Assembly: GCF_030867145.1 (NCBI RefSeq)
Contig: NC_134454.1
Location: 68,182,308-68,246,307, forward strand
Source: Opisthocomus hoazin
Taxonomy: Eukaryota > Chordata > Aves > Opisthocomiformes > Opisthocomidae
Reading direction: 5' to 3'
Length of the DNA: 64,000 bases
Of the stretch, positions 11,884 to 26,200 are shown piece after piece. Every line of letters begins with the position of its first letter. Within the stretch, counting starts at the first letter, position 1. Both the position numbers and the translations under genes were made by a program. The notes under the pieces are model-generated. The model saw only the letters and a list, made by a program, of their open reading frames with translations. It made no database searches and was not told the origin of the DNA.

Positions 11884-12211
11884 TAGAATCATTAAAGGCA
11901 GGAAGGTACCTCCTGAGATCAACTGATCCGTGCCTTCTGTTCAAATGGGCCTGCTACAGCAGGTTGCCCAGGACCATGTCCAGTTGGGTTTTGAGTATCT
12001 TCATAGACAAACTCCACAACCTTTCTGAGCAACCTGTTCCAGTGTTTAACAGCAAAAAGTGTTCTCGTGTTCAGATGGAATTTCATGTGTTTCAGTATGT
12101 GCCCACTGCCTCTTGTCCTGCCACCGGGCACCACTGAGAAGAGTGCGTCACCCTCTTCTTCATACCCTCCTGTCAGGTATTTAGACATGTTGTCAAGATT
12201 CCCCCTGGTCC
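11884..12211 (-). mobile_element. CR1 LINE 3' fragment, old
   Basis: Antisense CR1 3' region. It begins with the degraded tail (GTTAGAATCATTAAAGGCAGGAAGG), then runs CTGTTCAAATGGGCCTGC, CTCCACAACCTTTCTGAGCAACCTGTTCCAGTG in pieces, GTGCCCACTGCCTCTTGTCCTG and GGGCACCACTGAGAAGAG. Divergence from the copy at 26.7 kb is clear, so it is an older insertion. It covers only the last part of ORF2 and the 3'UTR. Confidence 0.85.
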
Positions 12212-15200
12212 CCACTGTTCACTGGGACAGAGAAAGCTGTGTAAAACATCGAGGATCTGCTCCTGTAGAAAAGTACTACGTGATCTCTAACTGCCACCTG
12301 CAAAACTATCTGATCAGCAAAGTGAATTTCTAACAATTCATTGAAATGACAGAAATCCTGCTTTCTTTAGAGGTTCACATTTCTACCAATACTTCCCCAG
12401 GATCCAGAGAGGAAGGTCTTGGCAATTTAGCTTTGAGTTGCGCATGCCATGAGAACAGATGTGCTTCTGCAAATACAATTTCCATCCTTTCACCAGAACA
12501 CATCCATATGACAGGATCATTTGGGCATTTTTTTCTGGGCCTGGCTAGCCTGAATGCAAAGCCTACTACTGCAGCTTTCTGAATGCACTTTAGTTTTCAA
12601 TTTCAAAAGAATTTTCAGAACACAGGGGTCTACCATGAGCTACTGAAGTGGCTGCATGTAAAGATGAGAAGATTGGCCTGTCTCAACATCCAGTCATTAT
12701 CAGGAGCCGTTCTGTATATCTGGTCAACAAGTGACAGTGACTGCTGACCAAGAGATGCTAGTGTGTTAGGAAATGCACTAGGCAACTGCTCTTTCATTTC
12801 ATAGGCAGTGGCTGCTACGTAAAGGACAACATTTGTCAACCCTTGCTGCAGATATTTCTTTTTCTATTGCTGCAGAAAACCGGTATTATAGAGAAGATTC
12901 TGACCCAATTTTATTTAAATGGCCAAAGGCATTAAAAATATAAAATCACTAAAACTAAATGAGAATAAAGAATAATTCTGAAGGCAAAAATAAGGAAGTC
13001 AAAGCCAAATAGTCAGTTCTGCTGCTTGGCATCTGTGTCCCATGTGCTCCATAGCATGCTGGTTGCACACATCTGGTTGACTACTGGTTGGCTTCTGAAA
13101 GCATGTAGTATCTCAGAAGCCTTCTACTGAAGTTTGTTTGTTAGATACTTTCCAGGCAGTGGGAAAAGTCAGAGGAGTTACATTCTCCAAAACAAGTAAC
13201 TTGGCTGGAATGCAGGGCAGTGGCCAGTCTTGTCCTCTAGCGAGGAGATGATGAGCAATAGATTTTTCTCACCTTGCTTCTTGTCACAAGATTTGTAAAC
13301 ACTTCTCATGAAGACATTACTAAGTTCCCTTTTCAGTTAAGTTTCTGAACGAGAGAAAACTAGGTTGCTAATATTGGATTTTGCTCAAAATTCTTCGCAG
13401 TAGCCCTCCCCGATGCATGAAACCTTGACCTACTGCAGTTAGTGGCAAAGCTACAGTAGCTTTAATTGGCAGGATTTTGCTTAGCCACTCTTAAACACTT
13501 TATGGCAGACATCCAATAGTTTACTGTAAACTCTAGTTTGCAACTTGTTAACAGCTTAATGTTTTTGCTCTCAGGAGAGCTTATCACATGTTAATCACTG
13601 CCCCAAGACCAGAAAAATCACATAATACATATCATAATAATTCATTTTAAACATATAAAATAAAGAATGCCTTTGTCCTAGTGACATGGACACACAGCTA
13701 ACAACCCAAGAAACACAAGGGAAAGAGCATGTGGTGGCTCTTCTGTTTCAGCATTTCTTGGTAGTTCTGATGTTTGCCATTACCAGGACTAGTGAAATTG
13801 TCTAGGAATTTGCCATTCTTTGCTCATCACTACAGTGTATTGTGTATTTTCCACACAATTAAAAATAAAACAAAACTCAAAACCACAGTAAAATTGGGGG
13901 AACTACAACTCTCTTAGAATAAAGATGGGCTGCCAGCTAAGCTGTCATCTGCAAAACTGATTTCATCTCCATTTGCAGCTTCTTCTGCAGGGTTCAGATC
14001 AAGCACTTTCCCAGAAAGGAACGATTTCTTGGTGGTAGGAGTCAAGGCACCCCAGAGCTGTCAATACACTAGTTTTGGTCCACAAAATCATGAACAGAAT
14101 GAAACCCTCATCACCTGTGACTGACAGAAAGGAGCTGAATTCACTGGCCTCAGCTACAGAAGATACCAGAGCACAAAATTTGATTTCACTTTAAAAAATA
14201 CGTTGTTCTGTAATTATAATATAATCCCAGATATACATAACTTGTCTCTAAAACTTCATTTAAAACCAATCCTTATCCCCAAAGCTATTTTTAGATCACC
14301 TAACAAAGGTTTATTAGCACATTAGTAAAAGTATGGCACTCTAGTATGTGAAATGTCACTCCAAAAGCTTTCCACCTGAGGCTAGTTATTCATGTACTCC
14401 AGCTGAAAATGAATCAGTTATTTTTAACAAAATCATATAATGTCATACTTTATAACTGAGAATTTGCAGGAAAGACAAATACTTCTTTCCAAAAATTTCT
14501 TTGCACTCTTCTCTTTGAAGAGCTAAGGGTTGAAACGCTGGGAATAAATTGTGTCCCATTTGGGTGGTACCTGGAGTTCACCTCTCTTTGGATCAGCTCA
14601 GTGGACAGCCTGGACCTACTGATGTTTTTGTTTTTCTGTAATGCCCCTGGGAACCAAAATCAGAAACGGTAAAAGTCTTAGAGGAAGAAAATTAAATTTG
14701 AGACTAATACAATGCAGCAAAGCCCTATGTTAGCGAAACAGGCTGCTGAAGTCACTGAGAGAACTTAAGTAGTCAGACCTACACACACAAGTTTTGCTGA
14801 AGCGGGGCTCTGAGCAGAAGAGTTTGGTCCAGAGAATACCCTGGATTCTACTCCCATCTCCTCTGCCTGCTACCTCGTGCCGCTTTAGTGAGATCTAGCA
14901 ATGGATTTGAGAATAAGAATCAGATTAAGGCATGCCTGAGGCATTTTAAGTCCCTATCTGTATTGCCACCCTTCATCCACGCAGTGGCCATTTTATAGAT
15001 TAGGTTCACAGCCTTTGGGCTTGAGAGTCCCATAAGTACTCTCTGATTTGTTACTGCTCCCCCCAGGCCAGGCAAGCACTGCACAAGCACCACAGGACCC
15101 AGAAACTTGGAGAGTGACACGTAAACCCAGCCCAGTAAATGTTCTCCAAGCACACCTAACTGAAGCTAACAGAATGAGATCCTTTACAAAACACAATTGC

Positions 15201-16387
15201 GTTTGTTATCCTTTTCAGATTCTGTTCCTGGTGGCACAGGTAACTTACCTATCCAACCTAACGCTTAGGGCACTTGCCTGGAGTGGGAAATCCAAGTGCA
15301 GATCCTTCTTCGGCCACAGTGAGCTGAAGTCCACAAATCTTCCTTCACAGAAGACAATCCAAATGCCCAGGATACAGGGACATGAAGCCAATGTAAGCAA
15401 AGAAGCAAGATTTACCGGACAGCAGAATAGCAAGCAAAGGGAATTATTCTGCAGTGGTCAGTGGCTCTCAGGCCTTCTTCTATGGAAAATGTCAGAATTG
15501 ACCTTGTGCTTCTCCTCCAGCTACAATCTCCAAACATGTTTGGAGGGGAAGGAGTGAAACAAACATAAGCACAGTGTTCATTTTAAGGCCCGCAACACTC
15601 ATAATATTTCCACTATGCAGGCATGTTTCTTTGTAAATATTATGCCTTTATTTAGCAATCCTAAGTGGCTATTCTATTGGAGAAATTTCTACCTGGCTAG
15701 CTAGTCACCTTACCTCCATCTTTTAGTTTCTGGGATATGCACATCACATTCACAAACTCAGCTTTTCCGAATTTTGTGCCAGAAGATATACAAAACCCGT
15801 ACACAGGGAATCAATTATGCTGTAAAAGGGAATAAGAGTTTAAGGATTTCAGGGGAGCGATGGCAGTACTAATATTAATGAGGGCTATAGGTGCCTTTGC
15901 TGTTCAAGTAAAGCACACAGAATAGTGCCAGCTCTAAAGATAGTGTTCTCTGACTTAGCAACACAGAACAGTACAGAAATGAAAAAAATCAGTGACGTGT
16001 TTTTGCTGAGAGCACAAGAGGAGCGCTTCATGGGAGGAAGGAATTTTAAAAATGGATTTAACGGCAACAAAGAAGACTACGCTGGGCATACCAAGTAGGA
16101 ACCAGAGGTAAGGGAGATGGACGTTACGTCCTCCCCGTATGTGTGCATGTGAGCCTAACTGCTGCTGAATAGAGTCAAGGGCAAAATATCGTGGAAGAAT
16201 AGATACTTGGGAACATACAAAGGATAAAAGCTTGGGAGATTTATGATAAGAAAATTATTGTGGTTTAATTAAATACTTCTGAAGGCCATATTTTTAATCA
16301 CTACACCGTTCATAAAACACCAGGTGCAAATAATTTTGGGGACAGAATGAGTCACAAAGTATGTGGGAGATGGCAGGGTCTAACACG
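12212..16387. other. Intergenic, no confirmed gene
   Basis: Mostly AT-rich non-coding sequence. One minus-strand block at 13914-14057 has an acceptor and a 47-residue protein-like frame ending in TAA (see findings). The frame at 15048-15557 on the plus strand has no coding character that I can recognise. Confidence 0.5.
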
Positions 16388-17010
16388 AGCATTACTGCAC
16401 AGGGAGCGTGGCTGAGAGGCAGGAGGCAGGAGATCTATTTCAGACTGAGCCACTGGCTTGTTTCTTAACCGCGTGAATCACAAAGGCTCAAATATTCAAA
16501 AGCAGCTTCTAATTCCAGATGCTTTGCCTTAGACAGTGAGTCTGTATTTTCAAAAGTCCTGGACACCTGCAGCTCTCTTTGCAGTCAGATGGGATATTCT
16601 CTGGATGAAGTCATAAATATCCGAAGCCAAGTTCTGAATAACGAAGAGTGAGGTTTCATGTCATGCCAAAACTGATCGGCCAGCTAGCTGCTGGTAAAAG
16701 AGCTGCCCTGCTCCCACCTGATTCTCCCACTAGCTGCTTTTGCTTTTCTTGGGATAGGTCTGACCTCACAGAGCCAGGGGCTAAACTGGCAGAAATACTC
16801 ACTTGTGGGGGCTTGCATACCTTCTGGATTAGCTCCCTGAGTCATCCTCCTTTGTGGCCTCACAAGCACCCGACGGGCACAGGGGATCGTAGAGGCAGTA
16901 AGGAGGAGTAAGGAATCCCTCTGAGGCAGCCACATTTCAAGGCTAGCTTTGAACCCATATGTCTTCTCCTTAGCACTCCATTGTTTCAGTCTCACCATGT
17001 GTAAAATAGA
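16388..17010. repeat. Ancient MIR/L2-like repeat debris
   Basis: Two stretches read as decayed amniote interspersed repeats: 16400-16490 (GCCACTGGCTTGTTTCTTAA within a typical 'gccactggcctgc...tcac' context) and 16965-17015 (CAGTCTCACCATGTGTAAAA, resembling 'cagtttccccatctgtaaaatgggg'). The family was not searched. Confidence 0.4.
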
Positions 17011-17164
17011 GACAGTGTCAGATTATAGCAAGACTACACTAACGGGAATAAGAATGAGGAAGTACAAAGACTAAGAGCAACTCCATATAAATACAAATCG
17101 TAACTATAATGTTCTTATGCCCATGATTTTTCCTCAATCCTGCCCACTGTGTTCCTCTTTGCTC

Positions 17165-17222
17165 ATAGAATCATTTAAGTTGGAAAAGACCTCTAAGATC
17201 ATGGAGTCAGTCCCACCTATCT
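17165..17222 (-). mobile_element. CR1 3'-tail fragment
   Basis: Antisense CR1 tail: CATAGAATCATTTAAGTTGG, then AAAAGACCTCTAAGATCATGG and AGTC. Only about 58 bp of the 3'UTR remains. Confidence 0.75.
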
Positions 17223-20200
17223 CCTTGCTGTTGAACACATGTATTAGTTTCAATTCAAGTTTAATTGAAATTTGTCCACTGTATAGTACTTTTAACCAGG
17301 CCTGTATATTGAAACCAGGCCTATCGCTTTTAGTTTCACTCCATCTGTGCTGCTGCTCCTTGTACCCTGAAACAGCACTCCTCAATCAGTGCCTCTTATC
17401 AGAGCCTGACAGGAGGTGCTGCTTCCAATTCATCAGCTGTGAGGAAAGGGCTTGCAGTAGGATAGCTGCTGGTCTGCCAATGCCACTCCACAATAGCCAG
17501 CCTTTTAGAGGGATTACTACTTCAAATACTCAATTAGTGAAATCCTGGCTGTACTGAAGGCGGCAGTGGGATCTTTGCCACTTGTGTGTAGAGAAGCCAA
17601 GATTTCACCCGTTGTCCGTATGCGGTTGCAGCATACTGAGGCTCAGGATTTTCAGGCTTACCCATAAAAGGTTATTCCTTGCTCCTGAGTTAACTCAGGA
17701 GTTGTTGTAGTTATAGACCATCCAGTATTTCACCATGATAGCACTCACAGAGATAGATATGTCAGTTAGCATGGATTTGAGAACAGGAGGGTAGGTGTTA
17801 AACACAAAATCATATTTGGAGCTAAAAGGTGCTGAAAGTATGGTGGATTTTTTTTTGCCATACGTTTCAGACTGAAAGACTACCTGTAGAAGAGCACAAG
17901 AAGCACCAAGATACATTCATCAGCAACTGATTATAAAAAATTCTACAGGAACTTAGCTTTTATCTTCCACATGAGCAGGTAGCCTCATTATGCAACTCAG
18001 TGATAACAGCAATAGCAATAACCAAATCAGTTGTATTAATTTTGCTTCTTAATGCAACTATTTTAGAAGCAGATTTATTGACAAGCACAAACTACCACCA
18101 ATAATTGAAAGCCAGTGCTATGTGATTATACCCCCATAAACGTTCTATAACCTGATAATATGGACAAAATATGGGCCCTACTACCACATACCAATATCTC
18201 CAAATTCATGCTTTATATATAAACAATGATACATGGATATTATTAAAGATTAATACATTATTCTGAATATCGATAATGCGATGTGCAACCACACTAGGGC
18301 ATCATTAGGACCATCTAATCTGAAATCACAGCAATTGTTTATGTACTGAGTATAGTGCATTCAGTAAGAATGACCTTCATTACCTGAAAGCAGCCTGCAT
18401 CAGCCACACATATCTAGAATTATTCCTCATCGAAAAGAAAGCTGAGAAATTAAATGAATAAATTAGTAGGACTGTGAGCACAGGAGAACCAACTTTCTAT
18501 AGGTGAGGAAGCTACACAAAACCAGGCCAGCTTGTGCTGTGAAACATTACTCTATAAATAGAAGTGCAGTATGATATAAAATAAACATGGACAAAAAAGA
18601 AAAAAACCCTAACAGGTTGCTTTCTTTGTGTGCTCACTGCTGGATTCAAAATTATATTTTTGTGCATGGAAAGTACTGTATAAACAGTATAAACAAGATC
18701 AACGAGGTATTTTTTAGTCCTTCCTGTTCAATATGACTTTAAAAAAAAGCTATAAAAAACCACACAATTCAACACTTCTCTTAAAAATAGAAGGAAAAAG
18801 TCTTGCAACACTTCCATTTGCAACTGGTCTGTTACACTTCAGCAATGAAATAGAAACTACTTAATACCTGGAATACACACACAGTCTGCAGAAACTAGCA
18901 TCATCCCTTTGGCTAGATTTCGAACAACTAATTTTATAATTGCTTAGCCATTTACTCAGCACTTGGAGATGTCATTTTGTGGACAAAGTAGACTATGGTC
19001 CACATTAGCTGAACTAAGCAAACAGCCATTCAAAGTAAATATTAACAGAACTTCATTTAATGCAGGAGAGAATGTCCATTTGTATTGCTTTATTTTCTTT
19101 AAAATACTGAAGTATTATACTTGTGAACACAGGAAGACATCTATATCTATTAATACAGCTGAGCTTAAACCAGATGAGGTCCCAAAATGGAGGCCCACAG
19201 CCACTGAAATTAATAGAAGTCCTTCCACTGACTTCTAAGTGCACTGAATCATGTGGTTAGTCACCATTGCTTGATTTTAAAAGTACATATAGATGGGTTG
19301 TTTCTTCTTATAAACACATCTGCTTGTATTTTAATCACTAAAGTGGAGTTCTCCTTACAAATCTTTACTCGTGCTCAACAGAAAATTGGGACCAGATTTT
19401 TTAAAGTAAACATCTTGCATGTCCAAAAATAGCTAAATAGAAAAGTTTTAGCATTCATAGAGAGATACGAGTATTGTCAGGTTCTCATATGCTTACTTCT
19501 TAACTTTTTACTTCCATGTTAGGCAAGAGGACTGCAATCAAGTATAATGGATACAACAAAGAGCTAATTTTAGTCTGGTGTAGGATAACAGGAAAAAAGT
19601 CAGATTCCTTTTTTTTTTCTTATGAATAGGTAAATACATGGCACAATAGAACAAAAATTGATCACAGTTTACTACCAAAGGTGAGAACCATCCCATGCAA
19701 TTCAAGGGTATCCATCCCCAGGAAACGTCCACGACATTTTAGATATTTATCCATGCAAGTACCAAACGAAGTGAAAATTAAAACAGTTGTTCTTAAAGCC
19801 TAAAGGAAATACGTGATTTTTTTATATAAGAATTACGTACACCGGGCACAAGAATTACTTATGCCAACAGCTCCCTGGGCTACCTCAAGGATATTCTGAG
19901 GGAAGTTGCTGACTTCCAAAAAGAAGATGAGTTAAGCACCTGCAGAAATACTCAAAAACCACTACATTATGTACAGAAACACTTCCTTCATGTGGGGCAT
20001 ACAAGCTCCAATGTACAGGCTCTGGGTCTATGTGTTTCCTTGATTTTGGACAAGGGACTGAGTGAGAAGGTACAAATGAGACTCTCAGAGACATTCTGAA
20101 AAACATTGCCAGTTAATCTATTAATTTGTGCCATTTGACTTCTACAGTGCTTACCGCTAACATACAGAATTTCACGAATGATGCACACACACTTTCTGTG

Positions 20201-23200
20201 AAATAAACATGGGAGGAGTGAGGGCAAGACAAAGCAAGATTGCCCTGTGCATACCAGTTTGCAGCTATGGGTCATTCAGCACTTCTGCAATTCTCTTCCG
20301 TAGCTTGCAACAGCATGCACACCCGGCAGGGTGCCCGGAGGCCTGAGAGGGGCTTGGATAATGGTGGTGGGACTCGGGAAGGAGTCGTGCTCCTAGAGAC
20401 AGAATCATAAGAAAAGCAATTTGACAGGCACCCTGATGTTCCTTTAGCCAGTAAAGGTCTTTCCATGTGCTTTGCTTCATAGATATGCATGAAAGCACAA
20501 AATCCTACCTCCTCATCATATGACTCCAAGGAGATTCTATTGCCAGGATGCTGCAGTGTTCTCTACTTCATTTGATTGCTATGTGGGACAGCACTAACTT
20601 GAGAGAACAGACTATTGTCCTTTATGTGATGTGCAATAACTCAAATCCATATAGATTTATACACAGAATGTTGCTATTAATAAAACTTTTTTCTTAGAAG
20701 ATAACTAAGATATTTATTTTTATATAATAAACTTTTCTTTCTTTATTAGTATTTTTTCCTATAGATAAACAGGTTAACCAAGTATGCATGTTAAAAATTG
20801 CTTACCTAGTTTCTGCATATGATCTCAATACAAACGCTTTTAATTTCCAGATGTAATGCAAAGATCCTTTTGTGTATTTATAAAGGTTCTCCTGGATGTT
20901 ACTTTCTGGTTTATAAATTGCTTTCAAAGCTGTTTAGGCAATACCAAGTAGCTCATGATACAATCTGATAAGCACAGTGTCATTCTGGAAAGTGGCAGGC
21001 AGAGAAAATATGAAAATCTGAACTGAAACACAAAACATAGAAACATAAAAATGTCTATTTCTGAAGGCAATGAATCTTTTTTGCTAAACATTTATGTAGT
21101 GTGAAAAGCAAGCTTAGTCTATTCGTGAAAACTATACAGTGCAAATTCATTTTACAGTGGAGGAAAAATGTCTTCTGAATGCCATTCTCTTTGCTGTGAG
21201 GCTGCTATACTAGATTTTCAAGGTGTCCAGTTCGAAGAGTTTGTGCGCCTGAAGCACCCACATGTGCTTCGGGAGTGACAAGGAGGAGTCACGTAATTTC
21301 TGGGTGGGCGGGGTGTTATGGTACACCAGGAGAAGGAGGAGAGGAGTGGCACATACGTTTGGGATTAACTGAACTGTAAGTAGATGTTTATGGATGACCT
21401 ACTCCTATGAAGTCCCTTTAACGTTACTGCAGAAACAGCAAGGTAGTTCCAGGGTTACAGTTCATCTTATCCCAAACTGAATGTCTGGGTTGGGTCAGAT
21501 AATTTTCAACCTTAAATCCGCACTTCTTTCTAGGAGCTGTAATGAGGTGTTAGGGCACAGTTGTAGCAGGTAGGCAGGATGAATCCTTCCACCAATACTT
21601 GTTAGAGACACAGCTGAATTAGAAGCAGAGAAGAAAAAATCCAGTGCATGGAGCAGAGGAAGAGGCTTGTGTAAAACCTTGCAGGAATGGGATCTGATCC
21701 AGGATGGAGATGGGATGGAACAGGATGGCATGGCATGGGAGACCATTAGGGATGGAACAGTTGTCTTTTTCTGGAAGGGAGCCCATCCTTAGCTGGAGGG
21801 ACACAGTGTCAGCAGCCTGAGAGAAAAGTCCATGCAGACAAAATGCTTAACGCCGTGCACAGTGTACATGAGTGAACGGAGTTGATGTCTCAGGGCACAG
21901 GTTTCCTGGCATTGCAACAAAATGCGAGTGATTGTTCCTCAGCCTTCTGCTGTACAAAAGAAAAAGATGCTGTGGACTCCTGCTTGAGCAGAATTCTATG
22001 ACCTCCACGATATTGCTGATTGATAGCACTATCCATTTGCTTGGAAGAGCTGAAAATGAGAGTGGTAGAAGTTTATTTGCCCTGAACCCATGTAATTTTT
22101 TGTTTTGCAAAACTTCTATGAAAAACTGGAAATTCTAGGTTCTAACTATTTCTCTTGGGAAAGGGGAAACAGGTGTAAAAAATGTGATACTACAACCAAG
22201 TCCACAAAAAACCCTGTATATTCCACAGTCTCTGCACACATTTGCAGTATTGGACCAAAGTACAGGGCAAACACTTGGCTCTTACCACTGCATTATGTGT
22301 TCTAGAAAGAGTAAATCTCAGGCAAATAATAGAAAATGCCACAGTGTCCCTGAGATGGACACTTCACATTTTTACAATGACTCCTGTTCTATTTCATTTG
22401 GAATTCTCTTCTTTAAATAGCTTACCACTGGGTTTAATTAGCTGCATTTAATAAGCAAAATACATTGTCATATCAAATATGTATTCCCTGTGAAGATGTA
22501 GTTCTGTCTGAAGAGAAAAATCTTCTAGCCTTCAGAATTACAGCTGCTAACCAATACTAGACAAAGGAACTACATACTCTTTATTTTCTTCTTTACATTT
22601 CTTGTACGTTATCACTACATTTATGTCAGATAGCTGTGACCTAAAAGCAGAGCCCCAAATCCAAGGCTTTCCAAACTATTTGGGAGTTTAGGAATAAGAG
22701 AATACTCTCCGTGCGAGGCCCTAGGCTCTGGAATCTGATTCCCTCTTTGGTCCACCGGTTCCTGGATTTAGAAACATTCCAGGCATGCTACATAGTCCCT
22801 GTTATCTTGCAGGCATTCAGAGAGGATGAGGCGTGAGAGATCGAAGGGCTGGAAATATGAAGAAAAATGTAGGTGGGGTTTCATAACATTGGTCCCTAGA
22901 GTGTCTTTATATTTTGTGGGAGAATATGTAAATAGGAGCATTCACAGCAGGAAATTCTGATGAACTGAAGTACGTACTGAAACCTTGTAGGCTTTCAGCA
23001 TGCTAAATGCTGAACGGTACTTAGAGTTGTGGGTCATTATACATGTCTTTCGCTTGTTCCACAACAAAAACTGTATGAAGAAACCACGCAGTATAATTGA
23101 GTCCCAAACAACCGCACTTACTAAATAATACACAAACATGCAAGATATAGCTAGGGGCATGCTGCTGCTCTGACTGGTTTCTGGCAGCTTCTATAAACAC

Positions 23201-26200
23201 AGAGGGTGCTATTAAAAGGTTCACAAGTGATTTAAAGAGACACTAACATATCCTTATACACTAAGAAATCAAATTGGTGCTGCAGAAATCAAATCAATAA
23301 ATAAAGTGTGGACTGTAAAAAGAAAGCATTCCACTACGTTGTACTTTATTTTTTTATGAGAAAAAGTAAAATGCAACGGTTGAAGTAATTCTGGTCAATA
23401 AGAATAACATTCTTAAACACCACAAATCATAACTGAAAAAGATTAATACAATAATGTTAAAATAATACTGAAATGGTTTGAAAACAGAAGTGGTCTGAGC
23501 TATATCTAGTTTCAGCAGCCCATGAGGTTATTTAAGGCATTGTATTTAACTGTTAACCAAACAAGTAATAATTATGTGTAAATCTCCCTCCAAACCAAAG
23601 TCAAAACAATAAAAACCTTTAACGTAAGTGCAAGAATACTAACTACACAGACAGACGTAACCACATTATGGCCCCTTCATATCACTCAGACAATATACAA
23701 GGACATTAAAGCAGGCATAAATGTGATTAGGCCCATCTTGAAGAATCTTTGGTGTAACTGAGAACTGCATTTATACAATTAAGTTCCATCTTATTTTACC
23801 ACTTTCTGTACAGACATTAAATCTAATCCCTCTGGTGTTCACACAGCATAATACCAAGTGCCTTTAAAGATAGCAGCGATAGACATTACTGTGAAGTGTT
23901 CCTTTATATTGCATGATTGCACAATACATATCCCCAAATACAGTACGATAGAACACTACTCTGCATGTGTTTATACATATATGTATGCGTACAATTATAT
24001 ATGTACATATACATATATTTATATGCATAAATTTATATATCTGTGTGTCTCATTGCAGACAACAGTGCAGTTCAGTTTTGACTGCATCGTATTACGTCTT
24101 GGTATCTGAAGTTTTGGGATTATGCAATTCAATGTCCTATCAGGTTGTAAAAGGGAAAAGAGACAGTAGAAACCTCTCTGCAAATAAGTTTGAAATTTCC
24201 TGCTTTATGCATTATCAAAATTAGATCTTTAACAGTACATCAGCACACACCACTGTATGCCATTTTCACTATAGAATTACTGTTAGCAGAGAAGTGGGCC
24301 ATGGGAGAACTCCTGGCTAATTTACAGTCCAAGAAATTTCGGGATTGAACACCAAATAGTGTAACCAAGATCAAAGTGCCACCTGCCTACCAGAGAACAT
24401 TTCAGAAATGGTGAACAAAGTGATGCACTCTAACGCAGAAGGTAAATGTCAGAATCTCATGTTCTTTTCTGTATTTACTGACCACATTAGTGAATTGGCC
24501 AACATTTCAAAGAACCGAAGGACAGAGAAGAAAATATTATTTTTGAGCATCAAACTTACAACATTTCATGAAATCACTACATTATTACATTTGCATTTAC
24601 TATATTGTGTTCAACACTTGTTTTAATGCATTCTCAACTTAGGGTTAAAGATGCTAAACACAGCATAAGAGACAGACATGTAGCGAAATGGGTCACATAG
24701 TGTTTATTTCTAATGCAGGTTCTCTGTGGGAAACTTTTGCACAACCTAGAATTGCTAAAAATCATAGTCTTGTTAAAAGTTGTTTCTAGGGAACTGACTG
24801 GGATGGGGACTGAAGATTCCTGCGAAAAAAGAATTGTTTGGGTGTGGCTTACTAGCACCTCTCACGAAGGATGTGCACAGTGTAAATGCAGAAGTTGTAC
24901 TTGGAGGATATCCAGACATCACATTACTGATTTCTCTCCAAAGGGCAAATAGCCAGTAAGGCCCCAACTGCTACTACATGGCAGCAAAGGGAAGAAATGT
25001 AACTTACGCAGTTTTTTCCAGCTGTGATTTATGGGAGTGTTTGTAAGTTAATACAGGCATTTCCCATGAAAGAAGCAACAAACCTACCACTGCGGCAGCC
25101 CAATCCTGTTAGACTAAAGCTGTTCTATACTTCTCTGGCACTACCAGGATGTTAAAGAGAACAAAGAATGTCTGACAATAACTCCTCCAAAGTCAGCCAC
25201 TGCCAGCATCAAGAGGTCTAATTTGAATCCCTGATAAAGAGGATTGAGACACAATTATTCTGTGCTTTTTCATGAAAGTATAGTGCAAGGAAGAAGTCCT
25301 CCTACGCGTTTTACCTGTCTTGGTTATGTGCATCTGTTTCAATTCATTAGCTCCCTGAGAGGCATTTTGTAAAGCACTTACCAACACGCAAATTCAGCAT
25401 AAGCATAATAATCTCTAAACAATTCAAACAGCCTTCTCCTCTGCCTTCAACTTTTTTTTTTCCTGCAGATTCTCCAGTGGTGTTAAATCAAGCAGCAGCC
25501 TCCAAAACACCAAACAATTCACTACCTGCCTCTCCTAGACTGACGTAAGCAATGGTATTGTGGGTATAAAATTTGCATCTTGCTTCTCACTGTCATTTCT
25601 GTGAGTTTGATTCTCCTTCCAATCAAGTCAGGGGGAAATTCAGTTCCAACATCAGCAAGGCAAATCTGGTCCAGGATTCATGAATATCCTTCATCTAACA
25701 CAGGAATCTGAGGGGTGTTCTTTCCTCTTCTGGAGTGGGCAATGTAATTATTTGGACAGTTTGTAGGGATCACAAGAAGTCACATGTCTTTCTGTTCTCC
25801 ATTTTAAACGGAGAGAGCAAAATTTCCAGTGGAAATGTTTGAGCAATTAAACACAACAAGCACGGAGGAGTTAAACTTCAGGGCTGAGTATAAACATACT
25901 TGTTTAGTTCAAAATGTTTGAAGAATCAAAATGAGGGGCCCCGCCTCTCACAGCCTTGAAAAGGACTGTGACTAATGTGAAAACTGTTTTTGAATCAGAG
26001 CAGGAAAAAGTATGCCCTCTGTTTTTGGAATATGTCCTTGGTATTTTTGATGAAGTGAAAGCTTTCCTTGGAGAAAACACATTGCCTCCTGTAATGTATG
26101 CCTGATGGGAGCAGAGAGGAAGAGGCTTCCCTTTCCAGAAGCAAACTGGAGGAAAACACATAGAATTCAAGGAGAGAAATTACAAAAAACTTTGATTGGA

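Noticed and set aside
15048-15557. 169-codon plus-strand open frame
   Set aside because: It has no recognisable domain, no codon or CpG signature, no splice context and no promoter. Chance is sufficient.
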